Positions 44,205-55,937 of a stretch of 64,000 nucleotides of DNA are shown here, one piece after another. The translations under genes were made by a program, and so were the position numbers. Under the pieces are notes generated by a model, which saw only the letters and a list, made by a program, of their open reading frames with translations, was not told where the DNA came from and did not search any database. The stretch lies in contig OZ026608.1 in the NCBI GenBank assembly GCA_964020085.1, forward strand, positions 16,172,479 to 16,236,478. Direction: 5' to 3'. Position 1 is the first letter of the stretch, and each line of letters opens with the position of its first letter. The stretch comes from Micromussa lordhowensis. Lineage: Eukaryota > Cnidaria > Anthozoa > Scleractinia > Lobophylliidae.

Positions 44205-44346
44205 AGCAAATGAAGAAGCCTAATCCGTGTATAACACTGTGATAAAACACTCCGGACATTTGAGAACACTGTACACAAGAAACGAGTTCTCAAATGCCCG
44301 TTGTTTTTTATCACAGTGTAATACACGGCTTAGGCTTCTTTATTTG
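44205..44346. mobile_element. Foldback element
   Basis: Arms GAAGAAGCCTAATCCGTGTA with ACACTGTGATAAAACA and GTTCTCAAATG pair with their reverse complement at 44285-44341; loop about 17 bp. Noncoding. Confidence 0.7.
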
Positions 44347-45060
44347 TGAAATAACTTACAATTAATTACCGTTTGTGAAGACAGCTCTTGAGTTTTACTG
44401 TGGTATTTTACGTTGATCTTCGCTCATTATAAATTGAATGTAATCACACATTAAAGACCATTGAAGTAGCAAAAGTGACAATTTTACTTCTCGCGCCAAA
44501 CGTACGATTGTTCGATATGGTTGGTTTGCAGTGACACGCCATCAAAAATAAAAATCATAACCATACAATAAATTAAGACAAGAAGCTGGGATATGAAAGA
44601 TGATTGATATATAAACAGCCTCGCCAAGATTTAGGTCTGTGCGGTTATTCATTCGCCCGTTATCCGGAAAAGTGTTTCAACCAAATTTATAGAGCTTTGT
44701 ATGGAGACTCCATGTTGGTGTCCTTCGGAGGGGCGTAAAGTAGCAGAATCATCTGTCATTGAGTTTTGCCATTAAGACGAAAAATTATTTCTCTAGAGCT
44801 CCGACACATTGAAATTAATACTTCTTCTAGAGCAAGGACAGTTTAGTTAGCAAAAACTCATAGGAATAACTCATCGTTTGACCTACTCGAGAGCCTTATC
44901 GGGCCGCCATTTTAATGTCACCCAACGCACAAACGTAGAAATTCAAACGTGCTCTATTTAAGCAATATAGCACCTTTTCCGTATTTACATAGCCTCATCT
45001 AAACACTAGGAGGGTTGGGAGAATTCGAGACAGTTATGCAAACCCGAGACGTATTAGTCG

Positions 45061-45066
45061 TTTATT
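45061..45066 (-). terminator. AATAAA poly(A) signal of the serine protease gene
   Basis: TTTATT on the plus strand, about 145 bp past the protease stop. Confidence 0.5.
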
Positions 45067-45211
45067 CCAAACTCCTTTACAGCTTTTTGCATAATAATAA
45101 TTTTTCGATAATGCAAGTTTGTTAAAATAATGATTTTTCGTTGCTGTCCGCATTTCCAGAAAAATGTCCCTGGCGTTGACATAAGTTCGAGAAGTTGCAT
45201 GTGTCTGTCTC

Positions 45212-48200
45212 TCATTTGCTGAATTCTCCACCAGTGTAGATCATATCTTTCACCCAATCAGAAAGCACGCTCATGTCACTATACACACCAAATCTATTAG
45301 GCTCTCCGCACCCTACACCCCACGAAACAATCCCAGTTAGGAACCAGACTCCACGCTCTCGGCAGGCCAACGGTCCTCCACTATCGAATTGACACGGTCC
45401 AACTCCCCCCTCCGCTGGGCCAGCGCAGAGAGCTCTTTCGTGTATGATGCCGTCATATATCTCCGGGATATTACAAAACTCTCTAGAAACGAGAGGAACT
45501 TGGGCCTCTAGAAGAATTGACGGGTGAGGTCCATTGGAGGCCAGTCTTCCCCAGCCGGTGACGTAACATGCAGTCCCTGGGATAAAACTTGCTCCACTCG
45601 GAAGCAAGCAAATCGGAAACGAACAGTTTGTTAACGGCAAAGCCTGTTTCAAGAGAACCATGGCTGTGTAAAAAAAGAAGCGATTCAATGAGGATTATCA
45701 TATTCACGTGGAAGACGAACTGTGAAAAGGAAGGCGATATTCTGGAGAAATAGCCGTGGAACTCCCAGAAAAAATTAGGTGAGGGTGTCCGGCCCGCCTC
45801 TGAAATCTCTGACCCTATTTAAGACCAAAATCTGCTATTTTCCCTACCCTATTTATGACCTGATAAAATATTAGATCTCCTAACAAGTTCAGTCGGATGC
45901 TAAAAGAATTGTGAAGGGCTTTCGTTGATGGTCTTATCGATAATGATGAAAAAATAGCTTTTTCTAAATAAACATAGACAATTCAAGACCAGACTGCAAA
46001 ACTCAGGCCCTATTTGACACCAAAATGGCCCAAATTGGTTCGCTATTTCTGACCAAAACGGCAAAAAAATCCATACCCTTTGAGGCCGCACATACTTATA
46101 TAGCTCATATAAGGGAGTATACCCCCGTATAAGACTCGTTGGACTCGCTGAAAAAGCTAGCACAGAATTAAGAAGATGCTTGTTCCCACAGCAGATTGAC
46201 TCCATTTTCGCATCTCGTCAGTGGCTTCCCCCAAAAACACCCAAGATATTTTAAGAATACAGTACGTGTAACCTTGTCTGATTGTACAAGTACGTTTGTC
46301 GCTGTACTTACTAAATTTAGCATACTGTGCTTCTAGAAACGGGAGCTGAGGTGTACAAGGTAAGTCAGAATATCAGCAAGTATTTGCCTCAGGTTGTCAC
46401 TTCATACAATGAGTTGTGATTAACAAAAAGGTTCTACAGGTATTTCATCGACTTACCGACATCAAAGTCCGAAGGAAAACTATAAGTTGGAGAGTTTGGT
46501 TTGTACTCTGGGTGAATGAGGATGTTGGAGATTTCTAAGCTTCGTTTGAGAGCTCCGTTCACCATCAAATTGTCTTCACCCACAATGACACTCCAGTGGG
46601 TTGGAATGATATCTGTAAAACAGAATAAAAAATCTGGTCACCAAAAAAAGGTAAAAAGGTAAAGTCTGAATACGAGCCAAGTGGCCCATCAGACAGGTGC
46701 TTATATCGGTTTCCGTAGCACGAGGTGTATTTCTACTCCCCCCTGGATGGCTAGCTAGTCTAGCAAGATCTGGTGACAGGTACAAAGTATGCTAGTAAGT
46801 GACTTGCAGGGGGGGGGGGGGGGGAAGGAGACTGTAAGCTGGCCTATCAATGGACTTACACCTCACTACAACTTCGGAAGTCCAGGAACCAGGGATAAAC
46901 ATCGCTAGAAGTCTTTCCTGTCGGAAACTTGACGATTGATGGTATAGCATACGCAACGATTTGACCAAAAGGAGCGTAAATTTTCACAAGGTACACTGCT
47001 GCAATATCTCTTCCCTGGTTTAGTCGCTCACTAAGAAGACAATCAAGAGCCAAGCAACGTCTTTATAATAAAGCTAAACGATCACGAAATCTCCAACAGT
47101 GAGTTCCGTGCTGCTAGGAAACGTCTACATACGAACCTCAAGTCCGCAAGAGAGAAATACGTCTCCGATTATCTTGGTGAGGCAATCAAAGAAAATCCTA
47201 AGCGTTTTTGGTCCTTTATTAAACATCTGAAAAAAGACGATCCCGGTGTAGCTGACTTAAAAGTTGACGGCCAGATCATTAGCGACCGGTCAGATGAAAT
47301 CTGATCTTTTAAACAAGAAGTTCTCCGACGTTTATACCAAGGAAAATCTTACTAGTATGCCTGCTGTTGGAGATTCTCCCAAACCAACTCTTGGTTCCCT
47401 TGTCGTAAGCTTAAGCAACTAACATCATTGAAACCAAACAAAGCAAGCGGGCCTGATGAGATTCCCCCCTGGTTCCTGAAAGAGTATGCGCACAAGATTG
47501 GTCCTATTTTAACAGCTATTTACCAAGCCTCTATCGATTTTGGTATTGTACCATCTAGGTGGAAATATGCACATGTGTGCGGAGTATTTAAGAGTGGTGA
47601 GAAGTCAGACCCTTGCAATACAGACCCATATCATTAACTTGTATCGCATCTAAAGTCCTGGAGCATATTGTTCATAGCCACGTCATGAAACATCTTGATT
47701 CCCACCAAATTCTTACCGATGAACAGCATAGTTTTAGAGCCAAACGATCAACTGTTACTCAGCTGATAACAACCATCCACGACCTAGCTAAGACCATTCA
47801 AGATAACAAATTCGTTCACGCTGCCATACTCGATTTCAGTAAAGCTTTTGACAAGGTACCACACCAGCGTCTCCTTCGTAAACTCGAGTACTACGGTATC
47901 CGAGAGAATTTACTTAAATGGTTTGAGTCATTCCTAACAGGGCGTACTCAGTCAGTAATTTGTGATGGAAGTCGATCTAATCCTACCATGGTGTCATCTG
48001 GTGTCCCGCAGGGTACAGTTCTAGGCCCGTTATTATTTTTATTATACGTAAACGACCTGCCAGAGAATTTACAATCTTCCGTTAGACTTTTTGCTGACGA
48101 CGCTCTCTTGTATGGCATCATTTCCAGCGAGGATGATTGTGATAAACTCCAAGCTGATTTATCTGAACTGGAATGCTGGCAAGACAGATGGCAAATGAAG

Positions 48201-50833
48201 TTTAACCCATCTAAGTGTAAAATAATAAGCATTTCTACGAAGAAGTCACCCCCTCTGAAGAAATACGTGTTTTGTGGATCCGAACTAGAGGAGGTTGATT
48301 CTGTATCCTACCTCGGTGTTACCTTGACAAAAAATCTGAAGTGGTCCCAGCATGTTTCATCCATCTCTGGCAAGGCGAGCAAAGTTCTTGGTTTAATTAA
48401 AAGGAATTTCTGGAACTGTCCGCGATCAGTGAAGGAAACTGCATATTCAACTTTGGTTCGCCCAAAATTGGAGTATGGTTGTGAAGCTTGGGATCCCCAT
48501 TTTAAAAAGGACATTTCATCTCTCGAACGCGTGCAGAGGAAAGCAGCACGGTTTTGTTTAAATAACTACCAACCTACAGCTAGTGTTACCGAGATGTTAA
48601 GTGAACTAGGGTGGTCCAGTCTCGAAACAAGGAGAACAATAGCCAGATTAAATCTAATGTATAAAATATGCCATGGCAATGTCGATATTGACAAAAATAG
48701 TTACTTGTGCTCCTCTAAAATTTGCGGAACCAGAACTCGTTCTAGTCATGATTATAAATTTTTTAATATAAATGCCACAAAGGATGTATATTTTTATTCC
48801 TTCTTTCCACGCACCCTCAGGGTATGGAATAAACTTCCAAAAGACGTTGTTCATAGCAACTCCTTAGAAATCTTTAATACCAAGATTTCCAAGTATTTTA
48901 TGGGCAATTCTAAACCTGTAGATATTATTTTTATTGTTGTTATTTTATTTTTTTTGTAATATTTTTAACGTTGGTGTGATGTCTAACGACTTTACCGACG
49001 CATTCAAATGTAGATGTAGATGTAGATGTAGATGTAGAAAATTTTGAGACATACCTTTTAGTCGTGGTTTTCGCTAAAATTTGGACAGTTAACCGGAGTC
49101 ACCTGAACAAGCAATAGTTAGACTTTTTGCTCCTCCAATTGGACTCATTTTGCTATTTTCATACGGTTCACCTGCACACTTGATGTTCTATGAGCTCTAC
49201 GTCGATTTGTATAGGTCATATGTTGGGGAAACATGTTTCTACGCATCTCAGCTCATTTTAATAGTAAATAGCATTTTATATACTGTGCTTCTGGTAAGCT
49301 TCTCTTTTTGCGACTTGTAAGGTCATATTTCTCATTAGCGATGTGTTTGCAGTCGCCCTTCTGTTCAACTAACTAGCGGTTCGATCATGTATGTATTGAT
49401 GGGTCGATGTGGACTACCAGCCATGGGTCTTAATACTTCAAGAACCACACTGTAAATTCGAAAGCCGAGACCTGTAATTACTAAATATTTTGGCATAGGA
49501 AAAAGGAATCAACAAAACCTGAATCAAAACAATGGGCTGCAGTCACAATCCATTCAGCGGTAACCAAGGAACCTCCGCAGACTTGCTCGCCATTTGCGAT
49601 CAGAGCTACTTGCCAAGGCCAGCGGCTGACACTGCAGGCTTGTCCTCCCACAATTCGTCTGGATGAATCTTCCAAGGTGTCGTCTATAAACTGTCTTCCG
49701 CATTCCTGACCTAAACATTTCATCACTAACACTTTAAGCTGCCATTTGGTTTTGCTTTAGTTAATCGGCTTGGGGGAAAAATGGGTTGCTAACTAGGAAC
49801 TCTTTTCGGTGAATCTTGTACTATGCCTCATAGGAACTGGGAGGGGAGCATTGGAACTGGAGGGGTGGATGCCACCGATTTTCGATTCACTCTAAGAGGC
49901 TGAAACCTTCAGTAGCTGTTTCTTCATTCTCTGCAGAAATTTTGACATGTAAATGGTATGTCCATCATTTTCGACGTTGCCATGGCAACCATCAAATTCA
50001 TGTAGGTCTGACCAAAAACTCAACTTTTTTTGAGATAATTCTGTAGTTTTTTCCAGTTTTCTTCATCAAGTTGCAGAAATTTATGAATTTGTACATTTTA
50101 TGAGCATTCTGGCTTGATGTTGTGTTAATTTCCGTTATTTCTTGACTTTTCAAAAAATAGTGAGATCCAAGATGACGGATCCGATGACGTCATTACCAAA
50201 AAAGGTGGTATCATCTTGTACAGCGAACTCAGGACCATCAAATCAATGTAAGAGGGGTTTCCATCAACCTCCCCCCCCTTTTATGTAGCACATGGGGGTA
50301 TGAGTTAGTTGTACGTCCGAGTGTTAAGCTGCTCGTCCCCCCAATTTATTCTGTCTATTTTCAAAACGAATCCATAATTTAGTGAATCAGACTTTTTTTT
50401 TGTTTTTTAAAAAAGAATAATTCAGAAAATCCTGAAGAGTTAAGAGTGGTTTAACAAATATACTTCTGCGCATTTTGTAGATAACGCGAGCTACCTGTAA
50501 ACTTTATAGGGCCGGCTACCGGCTGATGCGTCCTCATTTGAATTGGCCCTTTTTCAATTTTGTTTCGATCGTAATCCCTGCTAAGCTTTGTCTTGAAATC
50601 GTCCTGGTTTATATTTGCTTTTCAGTTACTTTTGTGGCGTTTAATTCTCCCTTAGAAAATTATTAATGGCATACTGTTCTAAAAGACATCATCTAGCCAT
50701 TCTTTAGAATATTTCAAAATTCACGCTCAACACCATAATCACATTGTTTCATTAAAAGACGGAGTTGATTACAAAACGTACCTCTCCCTTCCAGTGTACA
50801 TATGACGAACACACAATAAAACGTCCACTTAAT
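45212..50833 (-). CDS. Secreted chymotrypsin-fold serine protease, unusual active-site loop
   Basis: Minus-strand exons: about 50833-50782 (signal peptide), 49710-49519, 46612-46457, 45663-45212. All three introns are phase 1 and join in frame. Exon 1 gives KWTFYCVFVICTLEGR. Exon 2 has the activation site SSRRIVGGQ and TAAHCFDS (catalytic His). Exon 3 has HWSVIVGED and ends SDFDV, which with exon 4 makes DFDVAMVLL (catalytic Asp). Exon 4 has CYVTGWGRL, CAGPAEGGVG, CQFDSGGPL (catalytic Ser) and SWGVGCGEPNRFGVYS. Thus the triad is complete. Two oddities: chymotrypsin position 193, almost always Gly (oxyanion hole), is Phe; position 189 is Gly, so Arg/Lys specificity is not expected. The first codon of the signal peptide is ATT, not ATG, and I find no in-frame ATG before it. 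So a start may lie in an unseen exon, or the gene may be decaying. A LINE sits in intron 2. Confidence 0.85.
46640..46790 (-). mobile_element. SINE 3' fragment
   Basis: Minus strand: CCATCCAGGGGGGAGTAGAA, ACGGAAACCGATATAAGCAC, TGATGGGCCACTTGGCTCGT. This is the 3' part of the SINE family at 42525-42720. It lies in protease intron 2. Confidence 0.55.
46809..46824. repeat. G16 homopolymer
   Basis: Uninterrupted run of about 16 G; assembly length is uncertain at such sites. Confidence 0.8.
47025..49040 (+). mobile_element. 5'-truncated LINE with (TGTAGA)n tail
   Basis: ORF2 remains from about 47030 (RRQSRAKQRLYNKAKRSRN) to the stop at 48959, but in three frames: stops or frameshifts near 47100, 47305 and 47637. 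The 3' end is about five copies of TGTAGA at 49008-49038 in place of poly(A). No endonuclease domain. It lies in protease intron 2, antisense to the protease. Confidence 0.88.
47428..48959 (+). pseudogene. LINE reverse transcriptase, frameshifted
   Basis: First part 47428-47637: KPNKASGPDEIPPWFLKEY, the RT N-terminal signature. The frame shifts near 47613-47637 (ends DPCNTDPYH; the new frame continues QYRPISLTCIASKVLEH). The second part has FRAKRSTVTQLI, AAILDFSKAFDKVPH, SSGVPQGTVLGPLLF, the catalytic LFADDALLY, and the C-terminal VWNKLPKDVVHSNSLEIF. The catalytic Asp pair is intact, but the frameshift and truncation make it dead. Clade: CR1/L2/Rex-like by tail type, uncertain. Confidence 0.85.
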
Positions 50834-52594
50834 GTTTTCCAGCCTTCTAATTCCTAATTCGACCGGCAATCGCTGAACATGTATGTAGTGAAGTCGACGA
50901 TATGTAACGTTACTTTGTCCACTGACAGCTCGATAGCGCTAGCTGATCCAGAAAAGCAAATTTAAACACATCATTGTAAAGTATACATCAATTGGACTAC
51001 GATTTTGTATCAACTGAATTTTCCTATCGAGGCAAAACCAAATTGAGTGCCTTGTTATACCCCGAGTCTGAAGTCTTATGAAATATTTATTGCACGATAC
51101 TCGAACTGCACTGGTATTTAAGAATTGCCGCTAAACCCTTAAAAGACTTCTCTCCGACACACCAGTGATTTTAGGGAAAGCACTGATATTTGTTTTACAA
51201 CTTATCCTACTATTTGAATATATTTTATAAGCACATATATCACCAAATATGTAATTATCAGGGTGTTATTTTCACGCTTTGTTTAAGAAAAGTTTGCTTT
51301 ACGCTAAGAAGTTGCTTGTACCAGAGCAAAGGTTACCACTCATGATAGTACAAATAAAATGAAATCTGTCGTAGCATTTATCTGAAACGTTTCTTTTAAA
51401 TTGGAAGAAAGGGTGGTCAGTTTTTTTAATTTTGACGATGGAAATTTACGTCTGTGGATAGACCCCAACTGGGAGAAGAAAGATTGACAGGCCATTCAAA
51501 AACAAACAAACAAACAAAAAACAAGCAAAAACAAAACGCAAACCACCGGCGTAGGACCCTGTTAAAGGAGCTGGAAAAGATGGGTCTCTCCTGGGATGAA
51601 GCACAGGACAAAACACGTCCCTTGGCAGGGTTCAGTGGCGGGTTTGACTGCGGCCTTATGTCCCAGACGGGCCAGGTGGGATCAGTAGATAATTAAGTTT
51701 TGAGCATGCGCACTGTGAAGGTCACAATAGCACATATGAAACACACGATTCGTCTTTACATTCAGCATTTATTTATTCATTTATTTATATAACAATAATG
51801 ACAGCACTATAATTGAAATTCCTTAAATTATGTAGACTGTAAACATTAACTCTGGAGGGATCCTTTCGACACAGAAGATATACCATTAACATTTTACATT
51901 TTCTTGGCTTTAAACAGCCCATTTCCGGGAAGCCTCTTTATCAAAGCGAAGCCTGGTGCAAAAACGAGTTTAATTTGCATGTGAATGGAATCTCATTTTC
52001 ATATGAAAGGATGGGCACCAAGACTCGCTGTGAGAACGAGGCTAAAGGTAATTCGGAAATGGCCTGTTGGAACTAGATTGTAATAAGAGCTTTTGCCAGG
52101 AACATCATCAACAAAGGATTAATACCATCTGCATTTAAAAATACTCCTTGCATTAACCTCAGTTACAAGCCTGTATTAGTCCAATACCGAGAATGCGTAA
52201 ATGCATGGTTGATTCCATGCTCTGATGTCCAAGCTCTACAAAGATCTGTGTGCCTGATTGGTTGCTGCTCAATTTTAAATTTTCGCGCTCAATTGACTGA
52301 AACAGTCAACGACGTTACACTGACCGCGAAACTCTGTCGAGCTATGCCAACAAATGGATCTGTTTTGAATTGAAAGATTTGGAAGCTCTAACATCTCTGA
52401 GAAGTTGTCTTTTTTAACTTATACTTTTTCTCAATTTCTCCCTTCAGTTATTTTATTTTAGCTTACACATGTAACTGTAGCGCTCTTATCTCATAGAAGT
52501 AATACACTGACACACAAAAGAGCCGCGTACGTAAATGAGAGAAATTTTGGCGCTCCTTTTGCTTTCTACGAATCAGTGCGTTAAAGGCATTCAC
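50834..52594. other. Intergenic region between protease and TRPA1-like gene
   Basis: Both neighbours read leftward, so this holds the protease promoter and the TRPA1-like 3' UTR. AATAAA on the minus strand at 52452-52457 is a likely TRPA1-like poly(A) signal. Apart from the LINE remnant at 51.5 kb nothing else is seen. Confidence 0.5.
51540..51696 (+). pseudogene. Possible LINE ORF2 C-terminal remnant
   Basis: RRTLLKELEKMGLSWDEAQ followed by GLMSQTGQVG resembles the C-terminal 'DL..MGLSW.EA....DR..WR..V.AL' block of jockey-type LINE proteins. Short, isolated, low certainty. Confidence 0.35.
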
Positions 52595-55500
52595 CTAGTG
52601 TTTCTTTAAGAACCATCCAATAATACTCTTTCTATTTCCAGCTTCTTCCACTCCCTCGCGGCGGCCGATGGCTTTGAGAATCGTGGACTGTTCTTTCAGC
52701 ATGGCGTGTATCTCCTCAATCCTGTGACATCAATTAAAAAACGTATCGAGACGTGTAATAGATATTTTACGATAACTGTAGAAATTCTCGCGTGCTCATT
52801 GGCTAATTTTTATCGTCAATATGCGGACAGACACATGAATTTGAAATTCGTGCGACGCGTCAGCGAGCGAGAGCGGGCAATTCGACCATTTGTTATCGTA
52901 AAAAAACAAATTGATGTCAGTTTTTAATGAGTCTGCCCTGTTATTGACAATGAATTTCGTCATCACATTGACAATGTGATGACGAAATTTATGATCAATA
53001 GCAAGACAGACGCATGAAAAAGTGACGTCGATTTGTTAAAGGTACAACGGTGTCTAGCTTTAGTTGCTGTTTAAAAGATAATCCTTAGAGTCCCATATCA
53101 TTGAAGGCTTTCAACAAAGCACAGGGGGTCCTACAATCATTGCTAAACTATAATTAGGCTAACATGACGCAGCTGGTTGTAGTAACCCCCGAGGGGGTAG
53201 GGGTATGTGGTAGTAGGTATGTGCGCCACAAAGGGATGGTTCTTTTTTTCTCTGAAACAGGCTAACGATTTAAGGGTCAGGTCTTAAATTAGGTATTACT
53301 CGTGCGAGGTACTCCATCTGCATGGATGCTATTCTACTGAAGGTTACAACACTGGACTCAGGTAAAATTATCTGTAACAAAATACGAGATTGATTGCCCA
53401 AGAACACAGAACTCTCTCAATCGGTGCGAGGTGGTATAAGGGGGTTTTGGCATACGGGGTATCTAGGTAGAAAATTAACTGGAAATAGGATATCTGTGGG
53501 AAAAATTAATTGGATAAGGGATATTTGGAAATTGTTTTCTGGGATATCGCGATGGAAATTTTCAGTTTTTAAAATTGAAATTTCCGGGATACGGGATATT
53601 TAGGCCACAAATCAATGGGATATAAGATACTTAGACCTCCCTTTTGTGGTTTTCGATGTAGTAACTAAAAAATCAGAATTACGACCACCATTTTCGATAA
53701 ACTTGACGCCAGCAATTGTTAAATAGAGGTGTTTTATGACTCGATCGAAAGGAACTCTAAAGATCGCAAGCCTTTAAACTGCACGTACTTGTATGCATGG
53801 GAAGTAGTAATAGACCCATGCAAAAACAACTCAAATAGCTCGGCCATGAAATAGCTGCTGTGCTAAGGCGTTCTATCATACTTTTCCAGAATAATTATTT
53901 TGTAAGATATCAATTTAAACGGAAATGCCATGAAAATAAAAGTGCAGCCGATGACAGTAAAAAGAAAACACCTTGACTAAAATAAATCGAAAACTAATAC
54001 TGAACAGTACTTTGAATCTTGTTCCATTATCTTGTCGATAATATGGCCCATGACTGGAGGAATGCCGTCGTCATCTGCTTGGGCTTCTGCTTTTCCAAAT
54101 CCAATGAATTTCTCGTACAACTGAATTGTAACATACAAAGAAATCACAGTATGTCTATATAGACCTCAAATGAATGACTGACTAGCTGACGGCTGACTGG
54201 CTGACAGAAAACCTCAGATCCTTTTTAAAGTTTAAATCTAGGGCTTTCGACTGCAAACTGCGGGTGACTAAAACATTAGAGACTTTACATTTCCATCCCA
54301 AAATCTGAGATAAACTTCAAGGATGATACAAAAAAACCAGCCTCAACTATTAAGTTTGTCTTTTTCTTCGTCTGCAGTTTCAAACAATCGAGCCTTACTT
54401 TTTGCCTTCCTATTACATATTTAGCAATTTTCTATATGAAGTAGAGTAAACGTTAATTAAAACTGATCGATTTGAAAGGTTCTTGAACGCAAAAAATGAA
54501 CTAATAACTTATCAAGATCTCTATAAATTTGAATTTAATATTCCCTGGCGCAGTAATCAGTTCTAACCTTCGTCTGAAGCTTGGATTTCCTGTTCGGAAA
54601 CTCTTCGTATTTGTCAACCTGGACTCGCCTTAAAATCCACTGTGGAAGGGATTCCTCAATCTCCAATAACAATTCCACCTTGAAGTAAAATAATATATGA
54701 AATCATTTGAGAAGCTACAAGTAAAATTTTCGGCCATCCAGTCAAAGTTACCAGTCAAAATTTTAGTCCATTTCTCAGCAATCGATAAACTTTGGAGATC
54801 TCAGGTGTCCGCTGTAAGTTAAAAATTTTAAAATTTTGACCAACTTTCAGCTTTCACTTAGGCCAAGTCCACACAAACGCCGGTGAAATTTGAAAACGCA
54901 GCTTTATTAATACGGTTAGACCTACCGTCCACACTAATCCGTCACGAAAACGAAGCTTTTCGAAACCGTCCTTCAAACCTTGAAGAATTGTAAACTTCGG
55001 CTTTGAGTTTTCGTGTTGACCGAAAACATTTTGAAAACGGAGCTGTTCAGAAACGATGGCGTCACGATATAGACTAATAATCATGTGATTTCGATGCCCG
55101 AAATGTCCTCAAACGCAAACCCAAAATGACCGGTGATTGGTGCGTTTTTCAATTCCTCCGACTTAGTGTGGACAGAAAACATTTAATTTGATTTCAGAGT
55201 GAAACCTCCGTTTTCAAATCCCTTTGGCGTAGTGTGTGGATAGTTAGTTCAAGCTGGGTTTGTGTTTGTTCCCTAAATTACTTCGTAATCTAAGCTATCT
55301 TTTACGTGTATTTTTAAAAAAATTATGCGACTGATAGCGCTAATGACTCCTTTAATTTTTGGCTATGCACTATTCACCGGTGAATTGAAATCGACGTCAT
55401 CCACCTCCACTTCTTAAAATACCCCACAGTATATTGCATATTGTTTACCTGCATGACGTAACGAGCCATGACGGACTTCTGCTGAATCTTGTCGATGTCT

Positions 55501-55897
55501 CCCACAGCTAAACCAATCTGATGTTAAGAAGAGGAAACTCCATTGAATGTTTGGTCCATACAATATGTACTACAGCTTTGAAAAAAAAGGCTTTTTCTAC
55601 TTAGTCCGATAAGCTAGGAATAGGTTTTCGGCTTAACACCCTGAAAGGTACCTCAAAAGCTTCCTCTGAGGGCCATTTGAAGCCGATCACCCTAAATGGT
55701 ACCAAAATCCCGTTTTTAATTTCGCCGCTAATAGTTGCGACGAGCACCTCATCTATTCTATATGGGAGTCAACCCCCACCCTCCCTCCTCCGGGCTTTAC
55801 AAGCACTACTGGGTTCTTGCGGGGAGGAATTTGCGGATCTGAATTTGCTGCGGTACTTTAACTACAATAGTTCTGCAAACTGAAGCTACTCTCAAAC

Positions 55898-55937
<40 letters not shown>

